From Mycobacterium sp. 852002-40037_SCH5390672 (GTDB taxonomy: Bacteria > Actinomycetota > Actinomycetes > Mycobacteriales > Mycobacteriaceae): a stretch of 48,910 bases of DNA. Location of the stretch: the NCBI RefSeq assembly GCF_001665875.1, contig NZ_LZTA01000072.1, forward strand, positions 1-48,910. Reading direction: 5' to 3'. The translations under genes and the position numbers were made by a program. Each line of letters opens with the position of its first letter. Position 1 is the stretch's first letter. Positions 25,859 to 35,034 of this stretch are shown here, in pieces. The notes under the pieces are model-generated. The model had not been told where the DNA came from. It saw nothing but the letters and a program-made list of their open reading frames with translations, and did not search any database.

Positions 25859-26916
25859 CGCCGGCGCCGGACCTGACGCTGGGCACCGCCGTCGACTGGC
25901 GGTTCGCGGCCACGGTCGGTCGGCGGCTGGCCCGGCCGGGGCCGCCGTCCAGCGACTACACCCGCCGCCAGGTGATCGACGAGCTCGCCACCGCGTCCGT
26001 CAAAGCCGAACCCTTGGTGCGTGACGTCACCGGACTGATCACCAACGGCACGGTGCCCGCCGCCCGCATCGTGGACCGCCCGGATTGGATTGGCGCGGCC
26101 ACCGAGTCGATGCGGGTGATGATGAACGGCACCGAGAAACCGCGCGGGTTTTTCACCGGTCGCGTCACCGGTGCGCAGACGGGCGCCGTCCTGGCCTACG
26201 TGTCCTCGGGGATTCTCGGCCAATACGACCCGTTCGCCGCCAATCAGGGGGCCAAAACCGGCTGCCTGCTGCTGGTGTATCCGAACGTGATCGCCGTCGA
26301 GCGGCAGCTTCGGATCGAGCCGTCCGATTTCCGGCTGTGGGTGTGCCTGCATGAGGTCACTCATCGAGTGCAGTTCACCGCCAACCCGTGGCTGCCCGAT
26401 TACATGTCGCAGGCGCTGGGGCTGTTGACCCGCGACACCGGCGAGGACTTGGGTCGGGTGATCGGCCGGCTCGCCGATTACGCGCGCAACCGGGGCAACG
26501 GGGCGTCGGAGCCCGACGCCAACTCGTCGGGGATTCTCGGTCTGGTGCGTGCGGTGCAGTCCGAACCCCAGCGGCAGGCGCTGGACCAGTTGCTGGTGCT
26601 GGGCACCCTGCTGGAGGGACACGCCGACCACGTCATGGATGCCGTCGGACCGATGGCCGTGCCGTCGGTGGCCACCATCCGCCGCCGGTTCGACGAGCGG
26701 CGCCACCGCAAGCAGCCGCCACTGCAGCGGTTGTTGCGCGCACTGCTTGGGCTCGACGCCAAGCTCAGCCAGTACACCCGCGGCAAGGCGTTCGTCGACC
26801 ACGTGGTCGGCCAGGTGGGCATGGCGCGGTTCAACGCCATCTGGACCGGCCCCGAAACGCTGCCGCTGCCCATCGAGATCGAAGAACCCCAGCGGTGGAT
26901 CGACAGAGTGCTGTAG
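25855..26916 (+). CDS. DUF2342 zinc-dependent metalloprotease-like protein (Rv3626c homologue)
   Basis: The 353-residue protein has HEVTH at 166-170 with a third-ligand-like EGHADHVMD at 254-262, the arrangement of the DUF2342/zincin group. It is predicted to be a cytoplasmic zinc hydrolase; the natural substrate is not known. ATG 25,855 is chosen for its ATGA overlap with the DacB-like gene; a GTG two codons upstream exists. Its 3' end overlaps the tilS start by 22 bases. Confidence 0.85.
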   Translation: MTPAPDLTLGTAVDWRFAATVGRRLARPGPPSSDYTRRQVIDELATASVKAEPLVRDVTGLITNGTVPAARIVDRPDWIGAATESMRVMMNGTEKPRGFFTGRVTGAQTGAVLAYVSSGILGQYDPFAANQGAKTGCLLLVYPNVIAVERQLRIEPSDFRLWVCLHEVTHRVQFTANPWLPDYMSQALGLLTRDTGEDLGRVIGRLADYARNRGNGASEPDANSSGILGLVRAVQSEPQRQALDQLLVLGTLLEGHADHVMDAVGPMAVPSVATIRRRFDERRHRKQPPLQRLLRALLGLDAKLSQYTRGKAFVDHVVGQVGMARFNAIWTGPETLPLPIEIEEPQRWIDRVL

Positions 26917-27869
26917 GCCAGCTGCGCGCGGCGGTCGAGGCGTTCATCAAGACCCACCTCGCCGCCGTCGAACAGTGGTGCGTGGCGCTGTCCGGCGGCC
27001 CGGATTCCTTGGCGCTCACCGCGGTGGCGGCCCAGCTGCGGCCCACCACGGCGGTGGTCGTCGACCATGGCCTGCAACCCAACTCGGCAGCCGTCGCCGA
27101 CACCGCCCGGACCCAGGCCATCGCGTTGGGATGCGTTGGGGCTCAAGTGGTCCGGGTGCAGGTGGGCAACCAGGGCGGTCCCGAGGCGGCGGCGCGCTCC
27201 GCTCGCTACGCCGCGTTGAGCGCCTATCACGCCGGGCCGGTGCTGCTGGGCCACACGCTCGACGACCAGGCCGAGACGGTGTTGCTGGGGCTGGGCCGCG
27301 GATCCGGGGTGCGCTCGATCGCCGGGATGCGTCCCTACGATCCGCCGTGGTGCCGGCCGTTGCTGGAGGTGCGGCGGGCCGTGACGCACGCCGCGTGCCG
27401 GGAGCTGAGCCTGACCCCCTGGCAGGATCCGCACAACACCGACCACCGCTTCACCCGGCCCCGGCTGCGCACCGAGGTGCTGCCGCTGCTGGAAGACGCG
27501 CTCGGTGGCGGCGTGGCCGAGGCGCTGGCCCGCACCGCGACGGCGTTGCGCGAGGACTCCGAGCTGATCGACACGCTGGCCGCGCGGGCGCTGCCCGAGG
27601 CCAAGGCGGACACCGGGCTACGCGTGCAGGCATTGGCGACGCTGGACGCCCCGGTCCGGCGTCGGGTGATCCGGGCCTGGCTGTTGGCGGGCGGCGCGAC
27701 GGGCCTGACCGACAAGCAAATCCGGTCGGTGGACATCCTGGTCACCGACTGGCATGGGCAGGGCGGCGTGGCGGTGGGGTCGTCGGCGCCGGACGAGCGG
27801 TTGTTCGCGGGCCGCCGCGACGGCGTGTTGACGCTGTGGCGCGAGCCGGTCGGCAAGCCGAGCCGTTAG
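26895..27869 (+). CDS. tilS: tRNA(Ile)-lysidine synthase
   Basis: The 324-residue enzyme begins [15 protein letters not shown] and carries the N-type ATP pyrophosphatase P-loop SGGPDS (33-38), the HTLDDQAET segment and the [13 protein letters not shown] helix. It converts C34 of the tRNA-Ile CAU anticodon to lysidine, so it reads AUA and not AUG; it is essential. GTG 26,895 gives the same N-terminus as Rv3625c and overlaps the protease-like gene by 22 bases. Confidence 0.93.
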   Translation: MDRQSAVGQLRAAVEAFIKTHLAAVEQWCVALSGGPDSLALTAVAAQLRPTTAVVVDHGLQPNSAAVADTARTQAIALGCVGAQVVRVQVGNQGGPEAAARSARYAALSAYHAGPVLLGHTLDDQAETVLLGLGRGSGVRSIAGMRPYDPPWCRPLLEVRRAVTHAACRELSLTPWQDPHNTDHRFTRPRLRTEVLPLLEDALGGGVAEALARTATALREDSELIDTLAARALPEAKADTGLRVQALATLDAPVRRRVIRAWLLAGGATGLTDKQIRSVDILVTDWHGQGGVAVGSSAPDERLFAGRRDGVLTLWREPVGKPSR

Positions 27870-27919
27870 CCGCAATATCGGGGCTGCCGTTGGTTATTCG
27901 CCCGCCGTCGTGGCACGCT

Positions 27920-28531
27920 GTGGGCGTGGCCCAGATCTCCTCGGCGATCACCCCCGCTCAGCCCGCGGAGCTCTACCCCGGGGATATCAAGTCTGTCCTG
28001 CTTACGTCGGCGCAAATTCAGGCGCGAATCGCCGAACTCGGCGCCGAAATCGGGGAGAACTACCGCGACGCGGCGACCGAGACCGGTCAGGACCTGCTGC
28101 TGATCACCGTGCTGAAGGGCGCTGTGATCTTTGTCACCGACCTGGCCCGCGCAATCCCGTTGCCCACCCAGTTCGAATTCATGGCCGTCAGCTCCTACGG
28201 TTCGTCGACGTCGTCCTCGGGCGTGGTGCGGATTCTCAAGGACCTGGACCGCGATATCGAGGGCCGCGACGTGCTGATCGTCGAGGACGTCGTCGACTCG
28301 GGCCTGACCCTGTCTTGGCTGCTGCGCAACCTCAAAACGCGGCACCCCCGCTCGCTGCGGGTGTGCACGCTGCTGCGCAAGCCCGACGCGCAGGGAGCCC
28401 ACGTCGACATCGCCTACGTGGGCTTCGACATCCCCAACGACTTCGTCGTCGGCTACGGCCTCGATTACGACGAGCGCTACCGCGACCTGTCCTACATCGG
28501 CACCCTGGACCCCAGGGTCTACCAGCAGTAG
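27920..28531 (+). CDS. hpt: Hypoxanthine-guanine phosphoribosyltransferase
   Basis: The 203-residue enzyme has the PRPP-binding motif [15 protein letters not shown] (117-131) and the family blocks [19 protein letters not shown] and [20 protein letters not shown]. It salvages hypoxanthine and guanine to IMP and GMP. GTG 27,920 aligns with the start of Rv3624c; GTG 27,926 is an alternative. It lies 50 bases after tilS on the same strand. Confidence 0.93.
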   Translation: MGVAQISSAITPAQPAELYPGDIKSVLLTSAQIQARIAELGAEIGENYRDAATETGQDLLLITVLKGAVIFVTDLARAIPLPTQFEFMAVSSYGSSTSSSGVVRILKDLDRDIEGRDVLIVEDVVDSGLTLSWLLRNLKTRHPRSLRVCTLLRKPDAQGAHVDIAYVGFDIPNDFVVGYGLDYDERYRDLSYIGTLDPRVYQQ

Positions 28532-28553
28532 AACCGGCCCGGGTTCGTCGGGC

Positions 28554-29291
28554 TCAGTCCAACTCCCACACCGCGTTCACCGAGAAGTTCACGGTTTGCT
28601 GGCCGGGCTCCAGCGGGACCATGGACGGCATGGCCCGCGGCGCCCCGGCCGGCGGGGTGTTGCCGGTGGCCTCCGAGATGGACAGCACCCGGCCCAGCCG
28701 TAGCCCGGACAGCTGGGCGTACTGCTCGGCGCGACTCTTGGCGTCGTTGAACGCTCGCGACCGGGCATCCTTCACCAGCTGGGAATCGTCGGCGATGGAA
28801 TAGCGGACGGACTTGATCCGGGTGGCGTCGCCGCCGGTGCCGACGATGAGGGCCAGCAGCCGCGACGCGGCATCCGTCGGGTGGATCTTGACCGCGATGG
28901 CGTTGGTGGCGCGGTATCCGGTGATGGCGGCCGTGCCGCTGGGCCCGGGACTGTTGTATTCCGGCGACAGCGTGACCTCGGTGGTGCTGATGTCCTTGTG
29001 GTCGATGCCGGCGCCGGTCACTGCGTTGATGACCGCCTGTTGACGGTCGTTGGTCTGGTTCATCGCGGTGGTGACGTCGGGTGCGCTGAATTCGATGCCG
29101 ACGTCGGCGGTCAGGGTGTCCGGGACGCCCTGAACCTGGCCGGTGCCCACCACCGTGACCTGCCGGGGGTTGGCCCCGGGCTGCGGCGCATTGTGCTTGT
29201 CGCACGCCGACATTGCGGCGATCGTCAGCCCGGCCGCGGCCACGGCGATCGATCGGCGGACAAACCTCGAGGCATTCGGTGCGACCGGCAT
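28554..29291 (-). CDS. lpqG: SIMPL-domain lipoprotein LpqG
   Basis: The 245-residue protein has a lipoprotein-like signal (RRSIAVAAAGLTIAAMSAC) and a SIMPL/DUF541 domain: VVGTGQVQGVPDTLTADVGI, FNDAKSRAEQYAQLSGLRLG and a C-terminal VNFSVNAVWELD. It matches Rv3623 LpqG in length. It would be anchored at the outer face of the membrane; function undefined. It converges with hpt, 22 bases between stops. ATG 29,291 is the start that gives the signal peptide. Confidence 0.88.
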   Translation of the reverse strand: MPVAPNASRFVRRSIAVAAAGLTIAAMSACDKHNAPQPGANPRQVTVVGTGQVQGVPDTLTADVGIEFSAPDVTTAMNQTNDRQQAVINAVTGAGIDHKDISTTEVTLSPEYNSPGPSGTAAITGYRATNAIAVKIHPTDAASRLLALIVGTGGDATRIKSVRYSIADDSQLVKDARSRAFNDAKSRAEQYAQLSGLRLGRVLSISEATGNTPPAGAPRAMPSMVPLEPGQQTVNFSVNAVWELD

Positions 29292-29634
29292 GCCTGGCAC
29301 CCTAGCGTCTGGGCCGTCGGTTGGCGCGAGTTCGAGCCGGCGCGTACTCATCCGCGGGTGATCCCGAGAGGTGATGCGCCATGGGAAAGGCTCAACCGCT
29401 ACCACTGAAATGGCATATAAGTTCATATATGTCTCTAATCATATTGGTTTGCAATATCTTTCATTTAAAACCCATATCTTGCCAGGATTTCAGTAAATAC
29501 TTTGCGACTCGGTCATGAATTAGCGACTGTGGGCCTGTCTTCGCTGAACATGACTGACTTAACGTATCCAGTCGTCTGACTCGGCACGGCAAATTGTGCT
29601 GAGAGCTGTTGATTGTGAAGGAGTTTGAAAAATC
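29292..29634 (+). promoter_or_regulatory. AT-rich region upstream of the PE-PPE genes
   Basis: Between divergent lpqG and the PE gene, about 29,405-29,580 is strikingly AT-rich for this chromosome (for example GGCATATAAGTTCATATATG and TTTCATTTAAAACCCATATC). Such tracts upstream of PE/PPE loci are typical binding zones for xenogeneic silencers such as Lsr2 and EspR. A ribosome binding site (AAGGAG) precedes the PE start. Exact promoter elements cannot be fixed by eye. Confidence 0.55.
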
Positions 29635-29934
29635 ATGTCTTTCTTGATGGCGCGGCCCGAACTACTAGATGCGGCTTCCCGCGAGTTGCAGAGCATCAAT
29701 AACGCAGTGCGCGAGAGTAATTCGGGCACGGCGGCCGCGACAACAGCAGTAGCCCCCGCCGCTGCCGATGTGGTGTCGATCTTGACCGCTGCACAGTTTT
29801 CCCGGCACGGGCAGCTCTTCCAGGAGATCAGTGCGCAGGCTGCGGCGGTTCGCGAGCAGCTGGCCACAATGCTCGGGATCAGCGCCGGTTCGTACGTCGA
29901 CACCGAGACCGCCAACGCCGCCGCGGTCGGTTAG
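29635..29934 (+). CDS. PE family protein
   Basis: A 99-residue PE-only protein: P8-E9 motif (ARPELLDAA), two long helices, and the type VII secretion signal YxxxE near the C-terminus (Y-V-D-T-E). It corresponds in position to PE32 (Rv3622c). It would form a helical dimer with the PPE protein encoded eight bases downstream, and be exported by an ESX system, probably ESX-5 or ESX-1 class. AAGGAG lies upstream of ATG 29,635. Confidence 0.92.
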   Translation: MSFLMARPELLDAASRELQSINNAVRESNSGTAAATTAVAPAAADVVSILTAAQFSRHGQLFQEISAQAAAVREQLATMLGISAGSYVDTETANAAAVG

Positions 29935-29942
29935 GGGGAAAC

Positions 29943-31184
29943 ATGCTGGACTTTGCGCAACTACCGCCGGAGATCAACTCGGCACTGATCTATTCGGGAC
30001 CCGGCTCAGGGCCGCTGCTGGCCGCCGCGACGGCATGGGACGGTCTGGCCGCTGCGCTGCAATCCGCAGCCAGCTCCTACGGGTCGGTAATTGCCGGCTT
30101 CAGCGGGGGAGCATGGCAAGGGCCGGCCGCGTCGTCGATGCTGACGGCGGCTGCGCCGCAAGTGGCGTGGCTGACCGGCACGGCGGGGCAGGTGGAACAC
30201 GCAGCCGCCCAAGCGATGGCCGCAGCCGGTGCTTATGAGGTGGCGTTCGTCGAGACGGTGCCCCCACCGGTGATCGCGGCGAACCGGGCGTTGTTGATGG
30301 AGTTGCTGGCCACGAACCTCCTTGGTCAGAACACCCCGGCCATCGCCGCCACCGAAGCCCAATACGGCGAGATGTGGGCTCAAGACGCGGCCGCGATGTA
30401 CGGGTATGCCGGTACGTCGGCAGCGGCCTCGACGTTGCCGCCGTTCGAGTCTGCGGCACCCATGACCAACACCGGGGCCGCCAGTCAGGCCGCCGCGGTG
30501 GCCCAAGCGGTCGGCGCCAACGCGAGCAACGCTAAGCAGGGGCTCGACATGGTGCCCCAAACGCTGTCTGCGCTAGGTGGATTGACGAATAACCCACAAT
30601 CCTCCGCCAATCCCATGCTTTCCCTTGGTGGAATCAGCCTCAACCCCGAAGGCGATGGGCTTGTCGTGGGGGGCCCATTGGGTGACCTGTTGGAGGGTTT
30701 GACGGGGTCGCAAACGTTGGATGCCAGCACACCCTTCGACGCGTTCATTCGATTGATCTCGCCGACGCGGCTCTTCACCACCTCGTTCAAAGACATCCAA
30801 AGTATCGCTCAGGGCATGATGCCCGCCGCGAAGGCCGCCGGCGAGGGCGTCGCCAAAGCCGCAGAATCCGTTGTTCCCTCGGCTATTTCCGGCGCAGGCC
30901 TGGGCTCGATGGGCGCGATTGGCGGAGCCGTCGGCAAGGCGGCATCGATCGGTGGCTTATCGGTCCCGGCGGGCTGGGCCAGCGCGGCCCCGGCGGCACC
31001 TTCAGTCGCCGTTGCGCTCAATGGCGCCACTTCTGCAGGCGCCGTTGAACGCGCCACCAACGCGGTGGGTGGGGTGCCCATGATGCCGGCCGGTGGGGTG
31101 GGGCGCGCCGCCGCAGCACACTTTGCGGTGCCGCGGTACGGTGTCAAACCCACGGTCATCGCTCAACCCCCGGCGGGGGGATGA
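29943..31184 (+). CDS. PPE65: PPE family protein, PPE-SVP subfamily (PPE65 homologue)
   Basis: The 413-residue protein has the PPE motif (P8-P9-E10), the conserved N-terminal helical domain with GGAWQGPAASSM (WxG turn), and the SVP-subfamily motif GGLSVPAGWASA in the C-terminal third. Length and position match PPE65 (Rv3621c). It pairs with the preceding PE protein for type VII secretion to the cell surface. In M. tuberculosis this pair is followed by esxW and esxV; here an HNH gene follows on the other strand instead. Confidence 0.9.
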   Translation: MLDFAQLPPEINSALIYSGPGSGPLLAAATAWDGLAAALQSAASSYGSVIAGFSGGAWQGPAASSMLTAAAPQVAWLTGTAGQVEHAAAQAMAAAGAYEVAFVETVPPPVIAANRALLMELLATNLLGQNTPAIAATEAQYGEMWAQDAAAMYGYAGTSAAASTLPPFESAAPMTNTGAASQAAAVAQAVGANASNAKQGLDMVPQTLSALGGLTNNPQSSANPMLSLGGISLNPEGDGLVVGGPLGDLLEGLTGSQTLDASTPFDAFIRLISPTRLFTTSFKDIQSIAQGMMPAAKAAGEGVAKAAESVVPSAISGAGLGSMGAIGGAVGKAASIGGLSVPAGWASAAPAAPSVAVALNGATSAGAVERATNAVGGVPMMPAGGVGRAAAAHFAVPRYGVKPTVIAQPPAGG

Positions 31185-31217
31185 CTCGAAGGCCGAGGCG
31201 GCGGGTTCGGCGACGCA

Positions 31218-32801
31218 TCAAAACGGCGGGTCGTCCGGCAAGGGCTGCAGCACCGGCTCGTCGGGCATCCAATCTGACGGCAATTCTTCCGGTTCTCTGG
31301 GATCGTTCACCCAGGTGCAATAAGGGCTGGTGCTCGGCGCACCCTTGAACAGGAAGAGCATGTCTCGCATGTGGTTTCGGAATTTGCGCGACGCGATCTC
31401 GTCTTTTCGCGCCTGCTCCAGCCGCATGCGGGCTTGGTTGATCGGCCGCTGATCGCGATTAAGCTTGCGGGCGTGCGCGATTCGTGTGCTTCGCTGCTGT
31501 GAGCGACTGCGTCGCCTCGGTGCGGGCGTCGCGCATGCCGGACTGCGCGGCTGTGGGAACAGGTCGGCGCCGGCAGGAGAGGTCGGGTAGGCCCGTCCGC
31601 TCGGCGACGTCCACACCACGGTGCCGTCGGCAAGTTGCTTGTCGCGCCATCCGCCGAAAGTTTTGAGCCGATGATGTTGACGGCAAAGGCATTTGAGGTT
31701 GTCCAGGGTGGTTCGCCCGCCCGCCGCCGGATCCTGATGGTTGAACGGAACGGTGTGGTCGAGGTCGCACACCACCGCCGGCCGGCTGCACCCCGGGAAG
31801 CGGCAGGTCAGATCCCGGCACCGGACGGCCCGCTCGAGTGCGGCGGACGGTTGATATCTAAGCGCCTCGACCGGGCTCGTCACCGGATTGGTGATGAGTA
31901 TGGATGCGGCGGTCGCCAATTGGCGCACCTGCTCGGCATCGATGACGCCATAGCCCTCCAGATACCCGGGCTCAGCGCCTTCGGCGCCGACGGTCTGCTC
32001 GCTGGCCACCACGTTGATGATGACCCTCGCCCCGGTCCGATCACTATCGGGATCGTGGGCGCCCGCGCGGGCGGGGCACTCCGGTTGTCCGCAAGCGCAG
32101 CCCAATCCACGGCCCTCGGTCAACGCGGCCAGCGCGTCGGCCCGGCGTTGATCGAATGTCCGGGGGTCGGCCGGGCATACCTGCTTGGCGAGCTGCGAGA
32201 GGCGGCGGTCGAAGGCCGTTGCGGCGGCTGCCGCGACTGAGCCGTAAATCTCCGACATCCCGTCATTTTTCGCACGCATCGTGATGTGGCGGTCATCCTC
32301 GGCGGCATGGCGGCGCTCACGGGCGGCGTCGGGATCGGCGGATCGCACGGCCGCGTCGACCGCGTTGACGATCCGTTGCCTTGACCAGCCGTGCCAGTTG
32401 CCGATGCGCGCCGCCAGCGACCGATCGAGCGTGGCGATCAGCTCAGCGTCGGTGACGAGGTCGGTGCGGCTGATGATCAAGCGCACCGTGCGCCAGTCCG
32501 TTCGCCCTTGGGCCAGCAGGGCCGCGACCTCGGGCAGGCGGGTGTCCAGCGCCTCCGCATGCGACACCAGATAGCTGGCTCCCATGGGCGAGAGGTTCAT
32601 CGCGGCGGCGACCTCGGCGGCGGTCTGCTCGAAGCCGTCGATCTCCGCGTAATCCCGCTCGGGCCGCTCGGCAGTGGCAACCCGATGCCGAAGCAACGCC
32701 GCCACCGCTGCCAGCCGACGGGCCACCAGCATCGATTCGTCCCGATGCGTGGACTCGATCACCGCCACCAGCGCGGCGGGATTCAGCGGCGACTCGAACA
32801 T
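31218..32801 (-). CDS. 13E12-repeat family protein with HNH nuclease domain (DUF222-HNH)
   Basis: The 527-residue protein has an N-terminal DUF222 helical domain (about 1-330) and a C-terminal HNH domain: CRFPGCSRPAVVCDLDHTVP, then LDNLKCLCRQHHRLK. This is the REP13E12 family, multicopy in mycobacteria; some copies carry phage attachment sites, and the proteins are presumed nucleases of mobile origin. ATG 32,801 is preferred; a frame to 32,831 is open. It occupies the place of esxV/esxW between PPE65 and the ephA operon, converging on PPE65. The C-terminal 90 residues are basic and proline-rich. Confidence 0.85.
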   Translation of the reverse strand: MFESPLNPAALVAVIESTHRDESMLVARRLAAVAALLRHRVATAERPERDYAEIDGFEQTAAEVAAAMNLSPMGASYLVSHAEALDTRLPEVAALLAQGRTDWRTVRLIISRTDLVTDAELIATLDRSLAARIGNWHGWSRQRIVNAVDAAVRSADPDAARERRHAAEDDRHITMRAKNDGMSEIYGSVAAAAATAFDRRLSQLAKQVCPADPRTFDQRRADALAALTEGRGLGCACGQPECPARAGAHDPDSDRTGARVIINVVASEQTVGAEGAEPGYLEGYGVIDAEQVRQLATAASILITNPVTSPVEALRYQPSAALERAVRCRDLTCRFPGCSRPAVVCDLDHTVPFNHQDPAAGGRTTLDNLKCLCRQHHRLKTFGGWRDKQLADGTVVWTSPSGRAYPTSPAGADLFPQPRSPACATPAPRRRSRSQQRSTRIAHARKLNRDQRPINQARMRLEQARKDEIASRKFRNHMRDMLFLFKGAPSTSPYCTWVNDPREPEELPSDWMPDEPVLQPLPDDPPF

Positions 32802-32833
32802 AGGTTCGATTGTAGGGATGCCCTCCGACAACC

Positions 32834-33847
32834 TCAGGGCGTGACGAGAATCTTGCAGTGCCGCTCGGGGTCGGCGAGATCATCGAACGCCGCGCCGACG
32901 CCGTCGAGCCCGACCGCGCCGGTAATCAGTGGGCTGACGTCGATGTCGCCCTCGGCCAGAGCGCGCAGCGAATCGCCGAACTCATCGGGGGTGTAGGCGA
33001 GCACGAACTGCACATTGATCTCTTTGGCGATCGCGAAGAACGGATGCACAGTGTCGGGTTGCATGCACACGCCGGCAACCACCAGGCGGGTGCCGGGCCG
33101 CGCCCGGAGCAGTACGTCGTCGATGATCCCCGGCACGCCGACCGCCTCGAATACCACCGCGGGCTTGACGATGTCGAACGGTGAACCCTGCGCCGGATCC
33201 AGCGTCTGGTGGGCACCCATCGCGGTGGCCAGCTCCCGTCGCTTGGTCGAAAAGTCCGACGCCACAACGGTTTCAACGCCTTTCGCGCACAGGGAGGCGA
33301 TGATGGCGATGCCGATCGGGCCGCAGCCGAGCACCAGGGCCGTCTCGCCGGGCGCAATGTTGGACTTGTTGACCGCGTGCAGCCCCACCGCCATGGGCTC
33401 GGTGAGAGAGGCGTGCCTGAAGTCCAGGCCGTTGGGGATGGGCAACAGCAGCGCGGCCGAGAGCAGCATCCGTTCGGCGTATCCGCCGACGGTGCTGTTG
33501 CTGTAGACGATCGGTTCGACGCCCTTGGCGGACAACAGCACCGGCAACGACGTGACCAGGGTGCCCGGTGGATGGGTCTCGGTGTCGGGCCCGGCTTCCA
33601 GTATCTCGGCGCTGAACTCGTGACCCATGAAGATGTCGTGGTCCAGGTCGACGTGCATGCCGCCCGCACCACCGGCTACCCGGTCGCTCATTTCCAGCAC
33701 CTGCGCTCCGTGAGCGGCGAAATGCAGGTCGGAGCCGCAGATCCCGCATGCCCGCACGCCCACCAGCACCTGGCCGGGTTCGGGTATCGGGTCGGGCACG
33801 TCGTCCCGGCAGACCATGCGACCACCCCGCAACACTGCCGCGCGCAT
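32834..33847 (-). CDS. Zinc-binding alcohol dehydrogenase, MDR family
   Basis: The 337-residue protein has the catalytic-zinc start C34-G-I-C-G-S-D-L-H, GHE at 75-77, and the cofactor fold (VLGCGPIGIAIIASL, then ASDFSTKRRE). The four-cysteine structural zinc loop of classical ADHs is absent. The substrate cannot be read from sequence. It is the last gene of the ephA-monooxygenase-ADH operon: its ATG shares one base with the monooxygenase stop (TGATG). Position suggests it acts on an epoxide-derived or hydroxylated product. Confidence 0.85.
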   Translation of the reverse strand: MRAAVLRGGRMVCRDDVPDPIPEPGQVLVGVRACGICGSDLHFAAHGAQVLEMSDRVAGGAGGMHVDLDHDIFMGHEFSAEILEAGPDTETHPPGTLVTSLPVLLSAKGVEPIVYSNSTVGGYAERMLLSAALLLPIPNGLDFRHASLTEPMAVGLHAVNKSNIAPGETALVLGCGPIGIAIIASLCAKGVETVVASDFSTKRRELATAMGAHQTLDPAQGSPFDIVKPAVVFEAVGVPGIIDDVLLRARPGTRLVVAGVCMQPDTVHPFFAIAKEINVQFVLAYTPDEFGDSLRALAEGDIDVSPLITGAVGLDGVGAAFDDLADPERHCKILVTP

Positions 33848-35034
33848 CAGTGCACCGCGTCTTTCTGCTCGTCGACGTGCTCGGTGATGGCTTTGACGAC
33901 AGCCTCACCGGCCCGGCCGATCAGCTGGTCGCGCTTGCCTTTCGCCCAGTCATGCGACGATCGGGACGCTTCGAGCTGTCGTTTGAAGTGCGGAATCACC
34001 TTGCGCGCCATCAGGTCATAGCTGTGGTAAGTCGCTTGCGGCGAGGCCCAGTCGTGGCCGAGCATCACCAAGGTGCCGAAGCCGCCGGAGCGGTCGAGCA
34101 GCTCCTCGATGTGGGCGATGGCGTCCTCGGGCGTGCCGATGCAGCAGTTTCCCTTGGCCGCATAGTCCGCGACGAACTCGTGTGGCGTCTGGGTGCCTTC
34201 CACGCTGTTGGCCAACGGCACAAATCCGGCGGCGCCGAAGTAATTCGCGAAATCCTGTAGTCCGTAAGTGCAGTCGTCGATGGCCTGCTCACGGCTGTCG
34301 GCGATGTGCATGATGCTCAAGACGCGCCAGTCGGCCCGGTCCGGCTCATCCCGGCCCGCCTTCGCGGCCTGTTCGCGGACCACGTCCCAGGTCGTTTCCA
34401 GCGCCGCGTAGCCGCCGGGCACCGACATCGACAGCGACAGCAGCGAGGTGCCAAGCGCGCCGGCCAATCGCGGTCCCGACGGTGAAATCATTGCCGCCGT
34501 GGAGATTTCGGGGTAGGGCCAGGTATAGGGACGGATGTGCAATTGCGCGTCGCGCAAGGTGAACCAGTCGGAGTGACGGTCTATGCGTTCGCTGGGTGCG
34601 GCGCGGAACAGCGCCAGGATCGCCTCGAGCGATTCCTGCATCATCCGGCGCTGCTCGATCGGGTCGATGCCCATCATGTACGCGTCCGAGGGCAGCGCGC
34701 CGGGCCCGGCACCGAACATCACCCGGCCGCGGGTCAGATGGTCCAGCAGCACCCAGCGATCGGCCACCATGAGCGGATGGTGGTAGGGCAGTGACACCAC
34801 GCCGGTGCCCAGCCGGATGTGTTTGGTCCGCTCGGCCGCCGCTGCGATGAACACCTCCGGACAGGCGATCAGCTCGTAGCCACCGGAGTGGTGTTCGCCG
34901 AACCACGCCTCGTCGAATCCGAGCCGATCCAGCGCGACGACGCGTTCCATGTCGTATTCCAGTGCCACCGTTGGGGATTGGCCAATGGGGTGAAACGGGG
35001 TGATAAAGACACCGAAACGCAGGGGCGCGCTCAT
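33847..35034 (-). CDS. Luciferase-like flavin-dependent monooxygenase (Rv3618 homologue)
   Basis: The 395-residue protein has the bacterial luciferase-like TIM-barrel pattern: RFGVFITPFHP, GFDEAWFGEHHSGGYE, LGTGVVSLPYHHPLMVADR and the flavin-site stretch GRVMFGAGPGALPSDAYMMG. It probably uses reduced FMN or F420 from a partner reductase to oxidise an organic substrate. It matches Rv3618. ATG 35,034 overlaps the ephA stop (ATGA), so the two enzymes are translated together. Confidence 0.88.
   Translation of the reverse strand: MSAPLRFGVFITPFHPIGQSPTVALEYDMERVVALDRLGFDEAWFGEHHSGGYELIACPEVFIAAAAERTKHIRLGTGVVSLPYHHPLMVADRWVLLDHLTRGRVMFGAGPGALPSDAYMMGIDPIEQRRMMQESLEAILALFRAAPSERIDRHSDWFTLRDAQLHIRPYTWPYPEISTAAMISPSGPRLAGALGTSLLSLSMSVPGGYAALETTWDVVREQAAKAGRDEPDRADWRVLSIMHIADSREQAIDDCTYGLQDFANYFGAAGFVPLANSVEGTQTPHEFVADYAAKGNCCIGTPEDAIAHIEELLDRSGGFGTLVMLGHDWASPQATYHSYDLMARKVIPHFKRQLEASRSSHDWAKGKRDQLIGRAGEAVVKAITEHVDEQKDAVH

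Noticed and set aside
24865..26802. 645-codon minus-strand frame antisense to the DacB-like and DUF2342 genes
   Set aside because: Long only because stop codons are rare at this GC content; both sense genes have full motifs.
32834..33847. Pseudogene call for the alcohol dehydrogenase lacking structural-zinc cysteines
   Set aside because: Many MDR enzymes lack the structural zinc; catalytic-zinc residues and the cofactor fold are intact.
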